From the NCBI RefSeq assembly GCF_000374185.1, contig NZ_KB910518.1, positions 4,326,530 to 4,390,529 of the forward strand: 64,000 nucleotides of DNA. The letters are read 5' to 3'. The position numbers and the translations under genes were made by a program. Below are positions 28,601-35,835 of the stretch, piece by piece. Positions within the stretch are counted from its first letter, which is position 1. Each line of letters begins with the position of its first letter. The notes beneath the pieces are model-generated. The model was not told where the DNA came from, did no database searches, and saw nothing but the letters and a program-made list of their open reading frames with translations. Origin of the DNA: Paenibacillus sp. HW567 (GTDB lineage: Bacteria > Bacillota > Bacilli > Paenibacillales > Paenibacillaceae).

Positions 28601-31600
28601 ATATGATGAATGTTGAACACAATAAGATGCTGGTGTTCATTTTCCTTAAACACACCAACCCTCCACAACGGCGCTGCCGCCAAGTCAAAAGCCTGTATCC
28701 ATGCCTCGATGTGCTTGTCATTGACCGTTTCATGGATTGCCACAGTGTCAAGGGCTAGCTGAACCTCCTCCTCAATCCATTGAACCCATTCCCCGTCGAT
28801 TCTCCGGAAGCAGGTTCGCAAGCTCTCATGTCTGCGCATCAACTGATTCAAGCAATCCTCCAATTTCCCGTAGTTCAAGGGCCCCTTTACTCGCAGCGCA
28901 ATGATATTGTTGTACTGTTTATTTGCCTTCTCCATTTGGCTCAGGAAATAGAGTCTTTTCTGTCCCGGAGTCAACGGATAGCCCTCTCTTTGGGGTGCGC
29001 GTTTGATCTGTGCATAATTCGTCTGGTTGGCTTCTTGGAGGACCCGGGTGATTTCACGGATTGTTGGCTTGTGGAAAAATGCAGGGAGCGGAAGCTTGAC
29101 TCCAAGTCTTTTGAAGACCAGTGAAATAATGGTGATCGCTTTCAGCGAATCCCCGCCCACGGCGAAGAAATCCTCGTCGATGCCGATTGCCGCAATCCCC
29201 AAAACGGTACTCCAGATCCCGGCAATCTGCTGCTGCAGCTCGGCTTCCGTAAGCGTGCTGCTGCCTGCTGCTACTGTTCCGGCTTCCGTTGCATGGGCAG
29301 CAGCCTCCTGCTCCAAGATAGCCTCTACGCTGATGTTGTTGCTCTCCTCCATCAATGCCGGCAAATCGAGCGCAGAAACGATTACCCGGTTCATCTGGTT
29401 CTCCATGATATACCGGAATACGTTCACCCCTTGCTCAGTCGTGATGGCCTCAGCTTCAAACTGAAGGTCGTTGACCTCCTTGTGCAGACCCCGGCTCTTC
29501 TCCATCGCTTTTACGGACATTCCGGCTTCCGCCCAGTCGTTCCAGTTAATCGTGGCTGTAAAGCCTTCCCGGTGCTGTAGGCGGTAGTGTGCAAAGGCAT
29601 CCAAAAATTCATTTGCGGCATTGTATCCCACTTGTCCGAATTTGCGGCCGTAGATATAGTTGCCGATAGATGAAAATAAAACAAAAAAGTCCAGCTTGCG
29701 GCTGCGGAAAAGCGTATCCAGAACGATGGTCCCTGTAACCTTGGGCAGCAGCACCTCTTCGGTCATCGCTTGGGTTCTTCGCTGGATGACTCCCGCATAA
29801 TCGGCAACGCCAGCCGTGTGCAGGACACCGGTGATTGGACCCAGCCGCGCTTCCGCTTGGGCGATCACCTGCTGCATGGCGCTGAAATCTGAGATATCGG
29901 CACTGTGTACCTCGATCACCGCTCCCCCCGCTTCCAGCGCTAGAATGGTTCGAATAATCCGGGTTACTTCTGCGTTATCTGACCGGTTCACCCACTGGGC
30001 CCAATCCTTTTTCGGCGGAAAAGCAGAACGGCCCACCAGAACCAGGCGGGCTGAATACTGCTTGGCTAAATACTCCGCCAGCGCCAAGCCCATTCCTCCC
30101 AGCCCCCCGGTAATCATACAGACAAGACTGCTCTTGATAAGCGAAATCTTGTCCGGGCTGGCCAGCAAAAGCGGCTTATGGATTGTTTCAATCCACCGGC
30201 TTTTACCGCGATATGCGACCTGCTTGTTCGGCAAATCAAACTTTAATTCCCGGAGCAAATGCCGGGCCTGTTCTTTTTTTTGCGAATCATTATCTTCCGT
30301 CAGCGGGAAATCCACATGGCACACCTTGATATTGGGATACTCATAAGGAATGATTTTGCCCGCACCCAGCAGCAGCCCTTTCATCGGGCACAGCATTTCT
30401 TCTTGAGTTATTGAATATAGCCCATTCGAAACAATCTGCAGAAGCACCTCTTGAGTAACAGCCGCAGAACCAACAAATTGGACCAGACGCAAAATATGAT
30501 GCAAAAACAATTGCTGGCCGATTTCAATATTGGCTAGCTCCGGCTCCAACATAGAGGTGACCGGCCAGAGATAACAGATGTAATCAGGAACCGTATCCAT
30601 ACTACGATACAGCCGTTCCATCTCTTCGCTGTGCAGTGGATTCACTCTGTAGTGATCTGCCGTCATTTGCCGGTAATGCTCATCTTGTTCAACAATAACG
30701 CAGCGGATCTGTTGTTGCTTGAGCAGATTGCTGAGCGCTTCTCCCAGGCCGGTCGAATCACTGAAAAGGAGCCAGACTGCATCGCTGGAGAGCATTCGGC
30801 CCTCATAGTTAGGAAGAGCGGCGCTTTCCCAGGCAGGTACATACAACCATTTGCCGATGTCGTCACTTCTTGCCGGGGGGCAGCTCCCGGATCGGGAAGA
30901 ATTGAGAAGATGCTTCCGGTTAAGCAGCGCTGTATCTACCGGGAACTCCTGACGGTCAAAGGCATAAGCGGGCAAGGAGAGTCGGTTGCGCTGCTCGTAT
31001 TGATATAATTCCCGCCACTTGATGTCCTTGCCGTATAGCCACATTGAACCTACAGCAGTCATAAGAGAGTAGCTGTTCAGCTTGTCCAGGGCGATAATTT
31101 GCGGCTTAGTAGTCTGCATGTCCAAGAATGGCTCTGCCTCATCCCCTGCACCTAGCACCAGCCAAATCTCCTCCCGCCGGGCAGCCCTGCGCTCAGTCTT
31201 GGGGTGCTGCGTCCCGCAATCATCCGAACTCAACAGAAAGGAACGCATAGCCTCTTCAAGCGGAAGTTCTCCCGCCAGGCAGGCGGCCAGCCATTGACTG
31301 CTCCCCTTCCCGATTACAGCTTCCGGTTGCAATCCCCATTCGATGAACAATTTCCCTGCCGCATAATAGCTGCCGAACGCGAGAACCGCATGGTACTCGT
31401 CTTTCCACAGGTCCTCCTGCTTTATCGCAGCTTCGCCCGGAATAAGCCGGTTAATGATTCCCAGAACCTGATCCATCCAGCGGCGGGCACCCGGCTCCTC
31501 CTGATACCATTGCTCAAGCTCATCAAGCTCGCTCTTGCTCCATGTCCGCTGCTCAAAGTCAGGAATCACAAAAATCACCGGAGAGCTCTCCCATCCTGCG

Positions 31601-33144
31601 GTGCCTTCCCTAGTTGCCGTTTCAGTGAATTGAAGGACCCGGCAGCTCTTCCGGTTGACAAGGACCAGCTCGCGTATGGGAAAATGCTTTCTGCCCACTT
31701 GCAGTGTATATGCAATATCTTCGAGCCGGCTTTGTTCCGCTTTGGAGTACCGCTCCAGCTCCTTTTTGATCCCCGCCAAAGCCGACGTTGTTTTCGCTGA
31801 TACGGGAAGCAACTGCCACTCCCGCCCAGCGGAGGATTCCCGCAGAGGCGGTGCTTGCTCGACAATGATATGGGCGTTGGTTCCACCAATGCCGAACGCG
31901 CTGACCCCGGCCCGCAAAGGCCCGTTTTGGACGGGCCATTCTGTCAGCCGGTCATTAATATAGAAGCCCTTTTCAATGACATTCAACACCGGATTCGGCG
32001 TTTGAAAATGCAGCGTTGGAGGCAGCAGATTATGTTTCAGCGCCAGAACTGTCTTGATAAAGGACGCGATGCCTGCTGCGCTATCCAGATGTCCAATGTT
32101 GGTTTTGACTGAGCCGAGCGCACAGGTATGCCTTCTCTCCGGGTTATAGCCCAGCTCCAGGGCCTCCAGTTCAATCGGATCGCCCAGCGGCGTCCCTGTC
32201 CCGTGACATTCGATGTAATCAATGCTGTCCGGCGGGACCTCAGCCAGCTTGAGCGCTGTCCGAATAACCTCTGCCTGTCCGAGGGTGCTGGGGGCTGTAA
32301 ATCCCGTTTTGTGATGACCGTCATTATTCACTGCGGAGCCTTTGATCACCGCATAGATCTGATCACGGTCATCAAGGGCGTCCTGCAGACGCTTCAGGAC
32401 CACTACGCCCGCCCCATCTCCCCCCACGATCCCCTTTCCGTCTTCGTCAAACGCCCGGCATTTCCCGTCCGGGGATAAGATCATTCCCTCCTGATATTCA
32501 TAACCGCTTTTCTCAGGCAGGGTGACCGTGACCCCGCCGGCCAAGGCAACATCGCACTCGCCGTTCAGCAGCGACTGCGCTGCCATATGCACAGCGACGA
32601 GAGAGGTGGAGCATGCCGTATAAATTGACAGGGCCGGGCCTTTGAGATTTAATTTGTGCGCGATCCGCAAGCTTAAATAGTCTTTATCCAGCAGTTGAGA
32701 GGCGGCCCAATGCCCTATAACCTCGCTTTTGCCGGACAACCCCATAAGCCCTTCCCACATATGATTCGGAGATGCCCCCGCGAACAGCCCGACAAGCTGC
32801 TGATCCGCCTCCGCCGCATAGCCGGCATCCTCCAGAGCCGCCCAAATACACTCATGGAACACTTTCATTTGCGGGTCCATCAGCTCTGCTTCCAGAGGCG
32901 TATAGTCAAAAAAACGGGCGTCAAAACAATTGCCTGCTTCCAGATAGCCCTTTGCCTTGACGTACTCTGCCTTAGCGGCTACATCCGGATCTACTCCGGC
33001 GGCAATCAATTCCGGTTCACTGAAGGTCCGAACCGAATGAACGCCGTTCTTTAGATTGTCCCAGTATTCTGAAATCGTGCTTGCTCCCGGAAACCGGCCG
33101 GCAAGGCCAATTACTGCAATTTCCAAACCATTGTAATTTTGCAC
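22642..33144 (-). CDS. hybrid PKS-NRPS: KS - vestigial AT - KR - ACP - C - A(Gly-like) - PCP - Cy - A(Cys) - PCP
   Basis: A 3500-aa protein starting with GTG (33144), with AGGG upstream. KS (TACSTS near 175; ECHGTGT; NIGHLDSAAG) is followed by a heavily shortened AT whose active-site region reads GKGSSQW. KR (TGGLGGMG near 1013; LFSSIGN; YNAANEF) and ACP (VGGDSL near 1332) follow. C has HHIITDG near 1513. A1 pocket residues read D-I-V-Q-L-G-L-V-W-K, one change from the glycine code DILQLGLVWK. PCP is MGGNSI. A heterocyclisation domain at about 2430-2870 has DLLIMDAYS near 2565. A2 reads D-L-Y-N-L-S-C-I-W-K, one change from the cysteine code DLYNLSLIWK. The last PCP has MGINSV. The expected result is a hydroxyacyl extension, then Gly, then a Cys-derived thiazoline. 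No oxidase domain is seen. The protein ends in a basic tail (SAKRRGYTDNE). The stop overlaps the transglutaminase-like start. Confidence 0.97.
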   Translation of the reverse strand: MQNYNGLEIAVIGLAGRFPGASTISEYWDNLKNGVHSVRTFSEPELIAAGVDPDVAAKAEYVKAKGYLEAGNCFDARFFDYTPLEAELMDPQMKVFHECIWAALEDAGYAAEADQQLVGLFAGASPNHMWEGLMGLSGKSEVIGHWAASQLLDKDYLSLRIAHKLNLKGPALSIYTACSTSLVAVHMAAQSLLNGECDVALAGGVTVTLPEKSGYEYQEGMILSPDGKCRAFDEDGKGIVGGDGAGVVVLKRLQDALDDRDQIYAVIKGSAVNNDGHHKTGFTAPSTLGQAEVIRTALKLAEVPPDSIDYIECHGTGTPLGDPIELEALELGYNPERRHTCALGSVKTNIGHLDSAAGIASFIKTVLALKHNLLPPTLHFQTPNPVLNVIEKGFYINDRLTEWPVQNGPLRAGVSAFGIGGTNAHIIVEQAPPLRESSAGREWQLLPVSAKTTSALAGIKKELERYSKAEQSRLEDIAYTLQVGRKHFPIRELVLVNRKSCRVLQFTETATREGTAGWESSPVIFVIPDFEQRTWSKSELDELEQWYQEEPGARRWMDQVLGIINRLIPGEAAIKQEDLWKDEYHAVLAFGSYYAAGKLFIEWGLQPEAVIGKGSSQWLAACLAGELPLEEAMRSFLLSSDDCGTQHPKTERRAARREEIWLVLGAGDEAEPFLDMQTTKPQIIALDKLNSYSLMTAVGSMWLYGKDIKWRELYQYEQRNRLSLPAYAFDRQEFPVDTALLNRKHLLNSSRSGSCPPARSDDIGKWLYVPAWESAALPNYEGRMLSSDAVWLLFSDSTGLGEALSNLLKQQQIRCVIVEQDEHYRQMTADHYRVNPLHSEEMERLYRSMDTVPDYICYLWPVTSMLEPELANIEIGQQLFLHHILRLVQFVGSAAVTQEVLLQIVSNGLYSITQEEMLCPMKGLLLGAGKIIPYEYPNIKVCHVDFPLTEDNDSQKKEQARHLLRELKFDLPNKQVAYRGKSRWIETIHKPLLLASPDKISLIKSSLVCMITGGLGGMGLALAEYLAKQYSARLVLVGRSAFPPKKDWAQWVNRSDNAEVTRIIRTILALEAGGAVIEVHSADISDFSAMQQVIAQAEARLGPITGVLHTAGVADYAGVIQRRTQAMTEEVLLPKVTGTIVLDTLFRSRKLDFFVLFSSIGNYIYGRKFGQVGYNAANEFLDAFAHYRLQHREGFTATINWNDWAEAGMSVKAMEKSRGLHKEVNDLQFEAEAITTEQGVNVFRYIMENQMNRVIVSALDLPALMEESNNISVEAILEQEAAAHATEAGTVAAGSSTLTEAELQQQIAGIWSTVLGIAAIGIDEDFFAVGGDSLKAITIISLVFKRLGVKLPLPAFFHKPTIREITRVLQEANQTNYAQIKRAPQREGYPLTPGQKRLYFLSQMEKANKQYNNIIALRVKGPLNYGKLEDCLNQLMRRHESLRTCFRRIDGEWVQWIEEEVQLALDTVAIHETVNDKHIEAWIQAFDLAAAPLWRVGVFKENEHQHLIVFNIHHIITDGTSNAILIDEFTALYQNDGSIGALPPLTIQYKDYAEWRNDGANVNNEAAEGYWLETFSGEIPLLHLPADFSRPAFKTYRGSAEMFSIPKEQVQEIKELAAQQEATLYMVLFAVWNILLAKLSDQEEVIAGMPTSGRNHSDIEHVIGMFVNTLPVRSRVSKELTFAEFLLALKTNISNALEHQDYPFEDLVSRLQIPRDFGRNPLFDVMFAFQNANVQQREAGQVHLNELQIEPYPYKTTTSRFDLTLDGEERAGELVFTLEYATDLFKRETVMRFIRYFRTILQEVLKHPSQRLGTIHLLDDQEVDRLLHQFNQTAGEYPEQLTVHRIFADRVKEHPHKVAVTFRNQSITYAELDLRAKQAAYALQAQGVGPDQIVALLTTRSVDMIVGILAILQAGGAYLPIDPGLPANRIAYMLDDSRVQVILTNTSVENQGNRVVMDMRSLESGQGVPLPLPTEHSSRDLAYCMYTSGTTGLPKGILVEHRSLMNFLSAMLDRLSLGKDETFLCLTTVSFDIFWVESILPLLAGYPVVIADELQQTDVHELLTLVRQAEISVMQTTPSRLKLLLSDSEPAKALSSLRYLLVGGEPLPQALVEQARRIMNSSRIFNLYGPTETTVWSTAQEVTTGPVNIGKPIRNTQIYILNDELLLQPIGVPGLLYIGGHGVVRGYQNNPELTDQRFIGNPYRPGEQIYCTGDIAKWTEEGVIEYLGRADLQVKIRGYRMELAEIEKQLDTHPAIEKSVVCARQDAQEEPILVAYYTTAHTVSGRELREHLQTFLPVYMIPQHFMQIDKIPLMISGKLDVKALPPVTGTLVQPSEARKPQGEVETKLHEIWRKVMRIEDVGVQDGFFEMGGNSIQIMQLVYEINKWFPVSFQFTHFIEQQTIERIAGFIKEAIDEEREQELPFIAADPANRHEPFPLTNVQMAYYLGRSSHFELGGVSTHSYLEIATELDIRRLNQCLNILIRRHPALHTVYLPDATQQILPEVPEYHIREYDLSGYTEEAKDERMDKERERMSHHIFNPKVWPLFEIVAFHSSGEESLLCVSFDLLIMDAYSLEILQNELLALYADLSLPLDELSITFRDYIVGYQQMKTTKWYLEDKEYWMHKVDEFSLAPSLPLLTQPQHVKNPYFKRKSKQYSHRHWRQLKQISQNHNLTPSAVLCTVYAEVLANWSNQLEFGLNLTLFNRLPLHSDVDKLIGDFTSLLLLEVRMNPGDSFWEKAGNVQRVLMEALAHRHFDGIDVMREISKRRELGNKALMPIVFTSALFENGEYGGEADGEQGDASDGKQSTGGITQTSQVYLDNQVALIHGKMIINWDYISELFDPALMDAMFEQYLSRIEAILHSREEMDFPAIPASDYASIQAYNHTEAPIPSRTLHGLLEEAAHQTPYAAAIEAAEASITYKELDERANKVAGYLQSLGVSPGDRVGVIAKKEITTFVNLLGILKSGAAYVPIDPEYPQERVDYIRNHSQCKLVLEAHDYGQNHRGQQPAELQHSAHLPESLAYVIYTSGSTGHPKGVMISHKAACNTVLDINQKFQVNAGDRILGISSLCFDLSVYDIFGAFAAGATLVLVKDQKDIGQLAATLSAGKITIWNSVPAIMDRVGAEIRAQGMSRSSFDLRLVLLSGDWIPLHLPETVKQLFPAARLISCGGATEASIWSIYYPIDEVMPQWTSIPYGRPLANQQLYVLNGQLDYCPLEVPGELFIGGSGVANGYLNDPGKTSHSFIHHPELGYIYRTGDYGVLHREGWMEFLGRKDQQVKVGGYRIELGEVEAQLQRCEGVRHAVVLAADGEEKRLSAYLIPDFHSADQAAFVNEVRAQIAKVLPEYMIPYSFNVLEQFPLTANGKIDVQALLKQQPQGNKQTSAYAAPRNEVEERIVNIFKELLEAESVGILDNFFEMGINSVQIAMINNKLKQEFQKEIPLLTLFEYANIHALAEYLTGNDQNERDEAPQEQIFTRNQGRERMKQRSAKRRGYTDNE
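24535..25857 (-). other. heterocyclisation (Cy) domain preceding Cys-specific A domain
   Basis: The condensation-family domain at about residues 2430-2870 of the 22642-33144 protein carries the Cy1-type motif FPLTNVQMAYYLGR. It has D-L-L-I-M-D-A-Y-S at the place where ordinary C domains have HHxxxDGxS. DxxxxDxxS is the diagnostic Cy motif. It is followed directly by an A domain with a cysteine-like pocket, so condensation, cyclisation and dehydration to a thiazoline are expected. Boundaries are approximate. Confidence 0.9.
30990..31590 (-). other. vestigial acyltransferase domain (most shortened of three)
   Basis: Between KS and KR of the 22642-33144 protein, the sequence starts like an AT (VIFVIPDFEQ) and ends at LSLPAYAFD. 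The middle is only about 200 residues. The nucleophile elbow GHSxGE is GKGSSQW (Ser lost, second Gly lost). It is still followed by the family's LAACLAGELPLEEAM helix, which proves the homology. Neither the HAFHS-type His motif nor the late segment (IPF-SNxTG, YW) can be found. No frameshift is visible. Boundaries are approximate. Confidence 0.85.
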
Positions 33145-33154
33145 GGTATCATCC

Positions 33155-35803
33155 CTACTTTTTCAACAGACGTAATTTTTGCCTTCTTGCCCGCTTGCCT
33201 TCCTCGATGGAAGCTTCTCTTGAATCGGCATTCAGTTCCGTCACAGGACTGTCCGCCTTGAGCATCTTAGCCAGCATACTTATCGTTGGATAGGTGAATA
33301 AAGTGACAACCGGCACCTCTTGCCCCAATGCCTCGGACAGGGCTTTGCTGATTGTGATTGCATCAAACGACGTTCCTCCCAGATCGAAGATGGTCGAATG
33401 CACCCCAATGTGATCCATTCTGAGAACGCTTTTCCAAATCTCCGCAATCATGTGCTCCATTGCTGTGCTTGGCGGAGTCAACGCCGCTTCGGCCTGCTGC
33501 TTAAGCTCGAGGGCATTAAGCTTGCCGTAGTCCACTTTTCCATTGAGTGTCAACGGGATCTTTGAAATGGGCAGCAGGATGGAAGGGATCATATAACCGC
33601 TTAAACGCGTTTGCAGATACTGCCTGATTTCCACGGGATCAAAAGCATCCTCGCGCCCCTCTTTTATTACAATGTAGGCAACCAGGATGTGGTTCTTTGG
33701 CTCGATCTCCCGTGCCGACACCACCGCTTCCTTGATGGAATCTGCCGTCAGGAGATGGGCGGAGATTTCGTCCAGTTCAATGCGGAACCCTCTTATCTTC
33801 ACCTGGTTGTCGCTGCGCCCTGCATACTCTATTTCACCGCCCGGCAGATATCTGCCGAGATCGCCGGTCTGGTAGAGACGTATCGAGCGCTCCCCAATCC
33901 TGCAGGTTCGAAATCTTTCTCCGGTCCATTCCTCCCGATGGATATAACCGCGCGCAACCCCTTCGCCGCCAACCCATATTTCTCCGACAGTGCCAATAGG
34001 GACTTGCTCATGCTGCTGATTGAAGATATAGACCTCTACGGTGGAAAAAGGCACCCCGATGTTGTTCTGATTTGATTGGATCTGCTCTGCCCCGATTTCT
34101 TTAAACGTCGTATGCACCGTCGTTTCGGTAATCCCATACATGTTGATGATCCGGGTGCCGGGATATTTCACTCTCCAAGCCTCCAGCTTCCCCGGCTGCA
34201 AAGCCTCTCCGCCAAGAATCACATAACGCAAACGCAGCTTCTCCCCGGTATCTGCCAGCTCTTCCTGAATGAATTGGTAGAAGGAGGAGGGCGTCTGGTT
34301 GAATACGGTTACGTGCTCATTTCGAAGCTGCTGCACAACATACCGATAATCTGTCTTGAGCAGCGCAGGAATCAGCAGCAGCTTGCCGCCATGCAGCAAC
34401 GCGCCGAAAATTTCCCAAACGGAAAAATCAAAACCAAACGAATGAAAAAGGCTCCATGTATCCTGACAGGTGAAATCAAACCTGTTATTATCGTGAAAAA
34501 ATAACCGGACTACATTTCTGTGTTCGATCATGACACCTTTGGGGTTTCCTGTAGTGCCGGATGTATAGATGATATAAGCCAAATCGTTAGGATGAATGAC
34601 AGGCTCCAAGTTGGTGCCCGGATACTGCTCCAGCCCGGGGTCATTGAGAAAAACCACCTCACAGTCCCCGCCGGTCCCTGGCGGTAAGGAAAGCGATTGA
34701 ACCGTTAGTATCTGCCTGGTCCGGCTGTCTTTCAGGATATAGTCCATCCTCTGCGCCGGCAGGTCCGGGTCGATGGGCAAATACGCGCCTCCCGCCTTAA
34801 GGACCGCCAGAATGCCAATAATCATTTCCAGAGAAGGCGGCAGGATCAAGGCTACCACCGATTCGGCCGTTACACCAAGCCGGCGCAAATGATAGGCCGC
34901 TTGATTCGATTTGCGGTTCAGCTCTTGGTAGGACAAGCGCTCATTGGCAATTACGACTGCCGTATGCTGCGGATATTTAAAAGCACATTCCTCAAAGAGG
35001 GAAGGAATCGTCGCTTCTTCCGGGAAGCCCGCAGATGTCGCATTGCTGCGTTCGATAATTCGCCGGTCCCTCTCTGTCAGAATCGAAAGCTCCTGCACAG
35101 AGCGGTGCAAGTCTGCAAGCGACCGCTCCAGCAGCACATGGAAGTGCTCCAGCAATTGGCGAACCGTATCGGTACTGTAGACCGAAGCATTGAAGCTGAT
35201 CTTCCCCTGGAGCACGCTCTCCTCCCTTTCGACGATCAATGTGAAATTGGACAGCGCTCCGGTTAGATACTGCTCGTCCTGGATGTTGCCCACTATCACG
35301 GATACATCCAAAAAACCGGGTTCTAAGCCTGCCTGCTTCAGCATTAGCTCAAACGGATAGTTCTGGTGCCGGGCGGCTTCGGAAACCGTCTGCTTCATCA
35401 AGGAGATCAAATCAATCATCCGCATGTCGTTGTGAATCTGTACGCGAACCGGGAGAACCGTATTAATGAAATCCTCATCGCTATGCTGCCTGTAGATGCT
35501 TGTGCCAAGCACGATATCCGTCTGTCCCGAATATTTGAACAGCCACACGGAAGTGAACGCGAGCAGCAGCACATGCAATCGGGCATCGGAGTAATTGCTG
35601 ATGTGCACCAGCTTGCCGGCATGGGCGGGGTCCAGTGAAAAGGGTATTGTCTCTATATGGCGTTCCCGATGAAGATCTTTAGGCTGTTCGCAGGGGAAGC
35701 AGCTCTTATCAGGCAGGCCATCCAGCTTGTGCAGCCAGTATTGATGCTCCTTCTTGTACACATCATTCAAATACGGCACATTTGCGAAGAAATTGCCTTT
35801 CAC
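33155..35803 (-). CDS. NRPS: C-terminal half of a C domain - A(Thr) - PCP
   Basis: The N-terminal about 280 residues correspond only to the second lobe of a condensation domain. They begin at the YWLHKLDGLP region and lack any HHxxxDG. The A domain has SGTTGNPKGV at core A3. Its pocket residues read D-F-W-N-I-G-M-V-H-K, identical to the threonine code. PCP (FDLGGTSF) and a basic tail (KRARRQKLRLLKK) follow. A TTG at 35839 overlaps the upstream stop (TTGA) but has a poor ribosome site. The GTG at 35803 lies nine bases after a perfect AAGGAG and is preferred (882 aa). A full C domain sits at the end of the preceding protein, so threonine condensation probably occurs across the protein junction. 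The half-domain may serve docking. A remnant of an ancestral C-A-PCP module is the alternative. Confidence 0.95.
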   Translation of the reverse strand: MKGNFFANVPYLNDVYKKEHQYWLHKLDGLPDKSCFPCEQPKDLHRERHIETIPFSLDPAHAGKLVHISNYSDARLHVLLLAFTSVWLFKYSGQTDIVLGTSIYRQHSDEDFINTVLPVRVQIHNDMRMIDLISLMKQTVSEAARHQNYPFELMLKQAGLEPGFLDVSVIVGNIQDEQYLTGALSNFTLIVEREESVLQGKISFNASVYSTDTVRQLLEHFHVLLERSLADLHRSVQELSILTERDRRIIERSNATSAGFPEEATIPSLFEECAFKYPQHTAVVIANERLSYQELNRKSNQAAYHLRRLGVTAESVVALILPPSLEMIIGILAVLKAGGAYLPIDPDLPAQRMDYILKDSRTRQILTVQSLSLPPGTGGDCEVVFLNDPGLEQYPGTNLEPVIHPNDLAYIIYTSGTTGNPKGVMIEHRNVVRLFFHDNNRFDFTCQDTWSLFHSFGFDFSVWEIFGALLHGGKLLLIPALLKTDYRYVVQQLRNEHVTVFNQTPSSFYQFIQEELADTGEKLRLRYVILGGEALQPGKLEAWRVKYPGTRIINMYGITETTVHTTFKEIGAEQIQSNQNNIGVPFSTVEVYIFNQQHEQVPIGTVGEIWVGGEGVARGYIHREEWTGERFRTCRIGERSIRLYQTGDLGRYLPGGEIEYAGRSDNQVKIRGFRIELDEISAHLLTADSIKEAVVSAREIEPKNHILVAYIVIKEGREDAFDPVEIRQYLQTRLSGYMIPSILLPISKIPLTLNGKVDYGKLNALELKQQAEAALTPPSTAMEHMIAEIWKSVLRMDHIGVHSTIFDLGGTSFDAITISKALSEALGQEVPVVTLFTYPTISMLAKMLKADSPVTELNADSREASIEEGKRARRQKLRLLKK
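34970..35803 (-). other. isolated C-terminal lobe of a condensation domain
   Basis: The N-terminus of the threonine NRPS matches the C-lobe of C domains: YWLHKL, the floor-loop region around LGTSIYRQHS, VNTLP-like INTVLPVRV, QNYPFELML and the final YSTDTV segment. The N-lobe carrying HHxxxDG is absent. No upstream in-frame sequence could supply it, because the preceding gene's stop overlaps the earliest possible start. Boundaries are approximate. Confidence 0.85.
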
Positions 35804-35812
35804 GATACCCCA

Positions 35813-35818
35813 CTCCTT
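35813..35818 (-). promoter_or_regulatory. ribosome binding site that selects the GTG start at 35803
   Basis: The minus strand reads AAGGAG here, nine bases before GTG at 35803-35801. It lies inside the coding sequence that would follow the TTG at 35839. That TTG has no comparable site upstream, so the internal GTG is the more likely initiation codon. Confidence 0.65.
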
Positions 35819-35835
35819 AGCAGTTGATTGACTGT

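Noticed and set aside
30990..31590. Vestigial AT regions considered as sequencing frameshifts
   Set aside because: The frame is continuous, downstream motifs are in register, and three independent modules show the same kind of loss.
22642..35803. Bleomycin-family origin (Thr, Cys heterocycle, DNA-related resistance)
   Set aside because: There is only one Cy domain and no oxidase, and the module order and accessory genes do not match that family.
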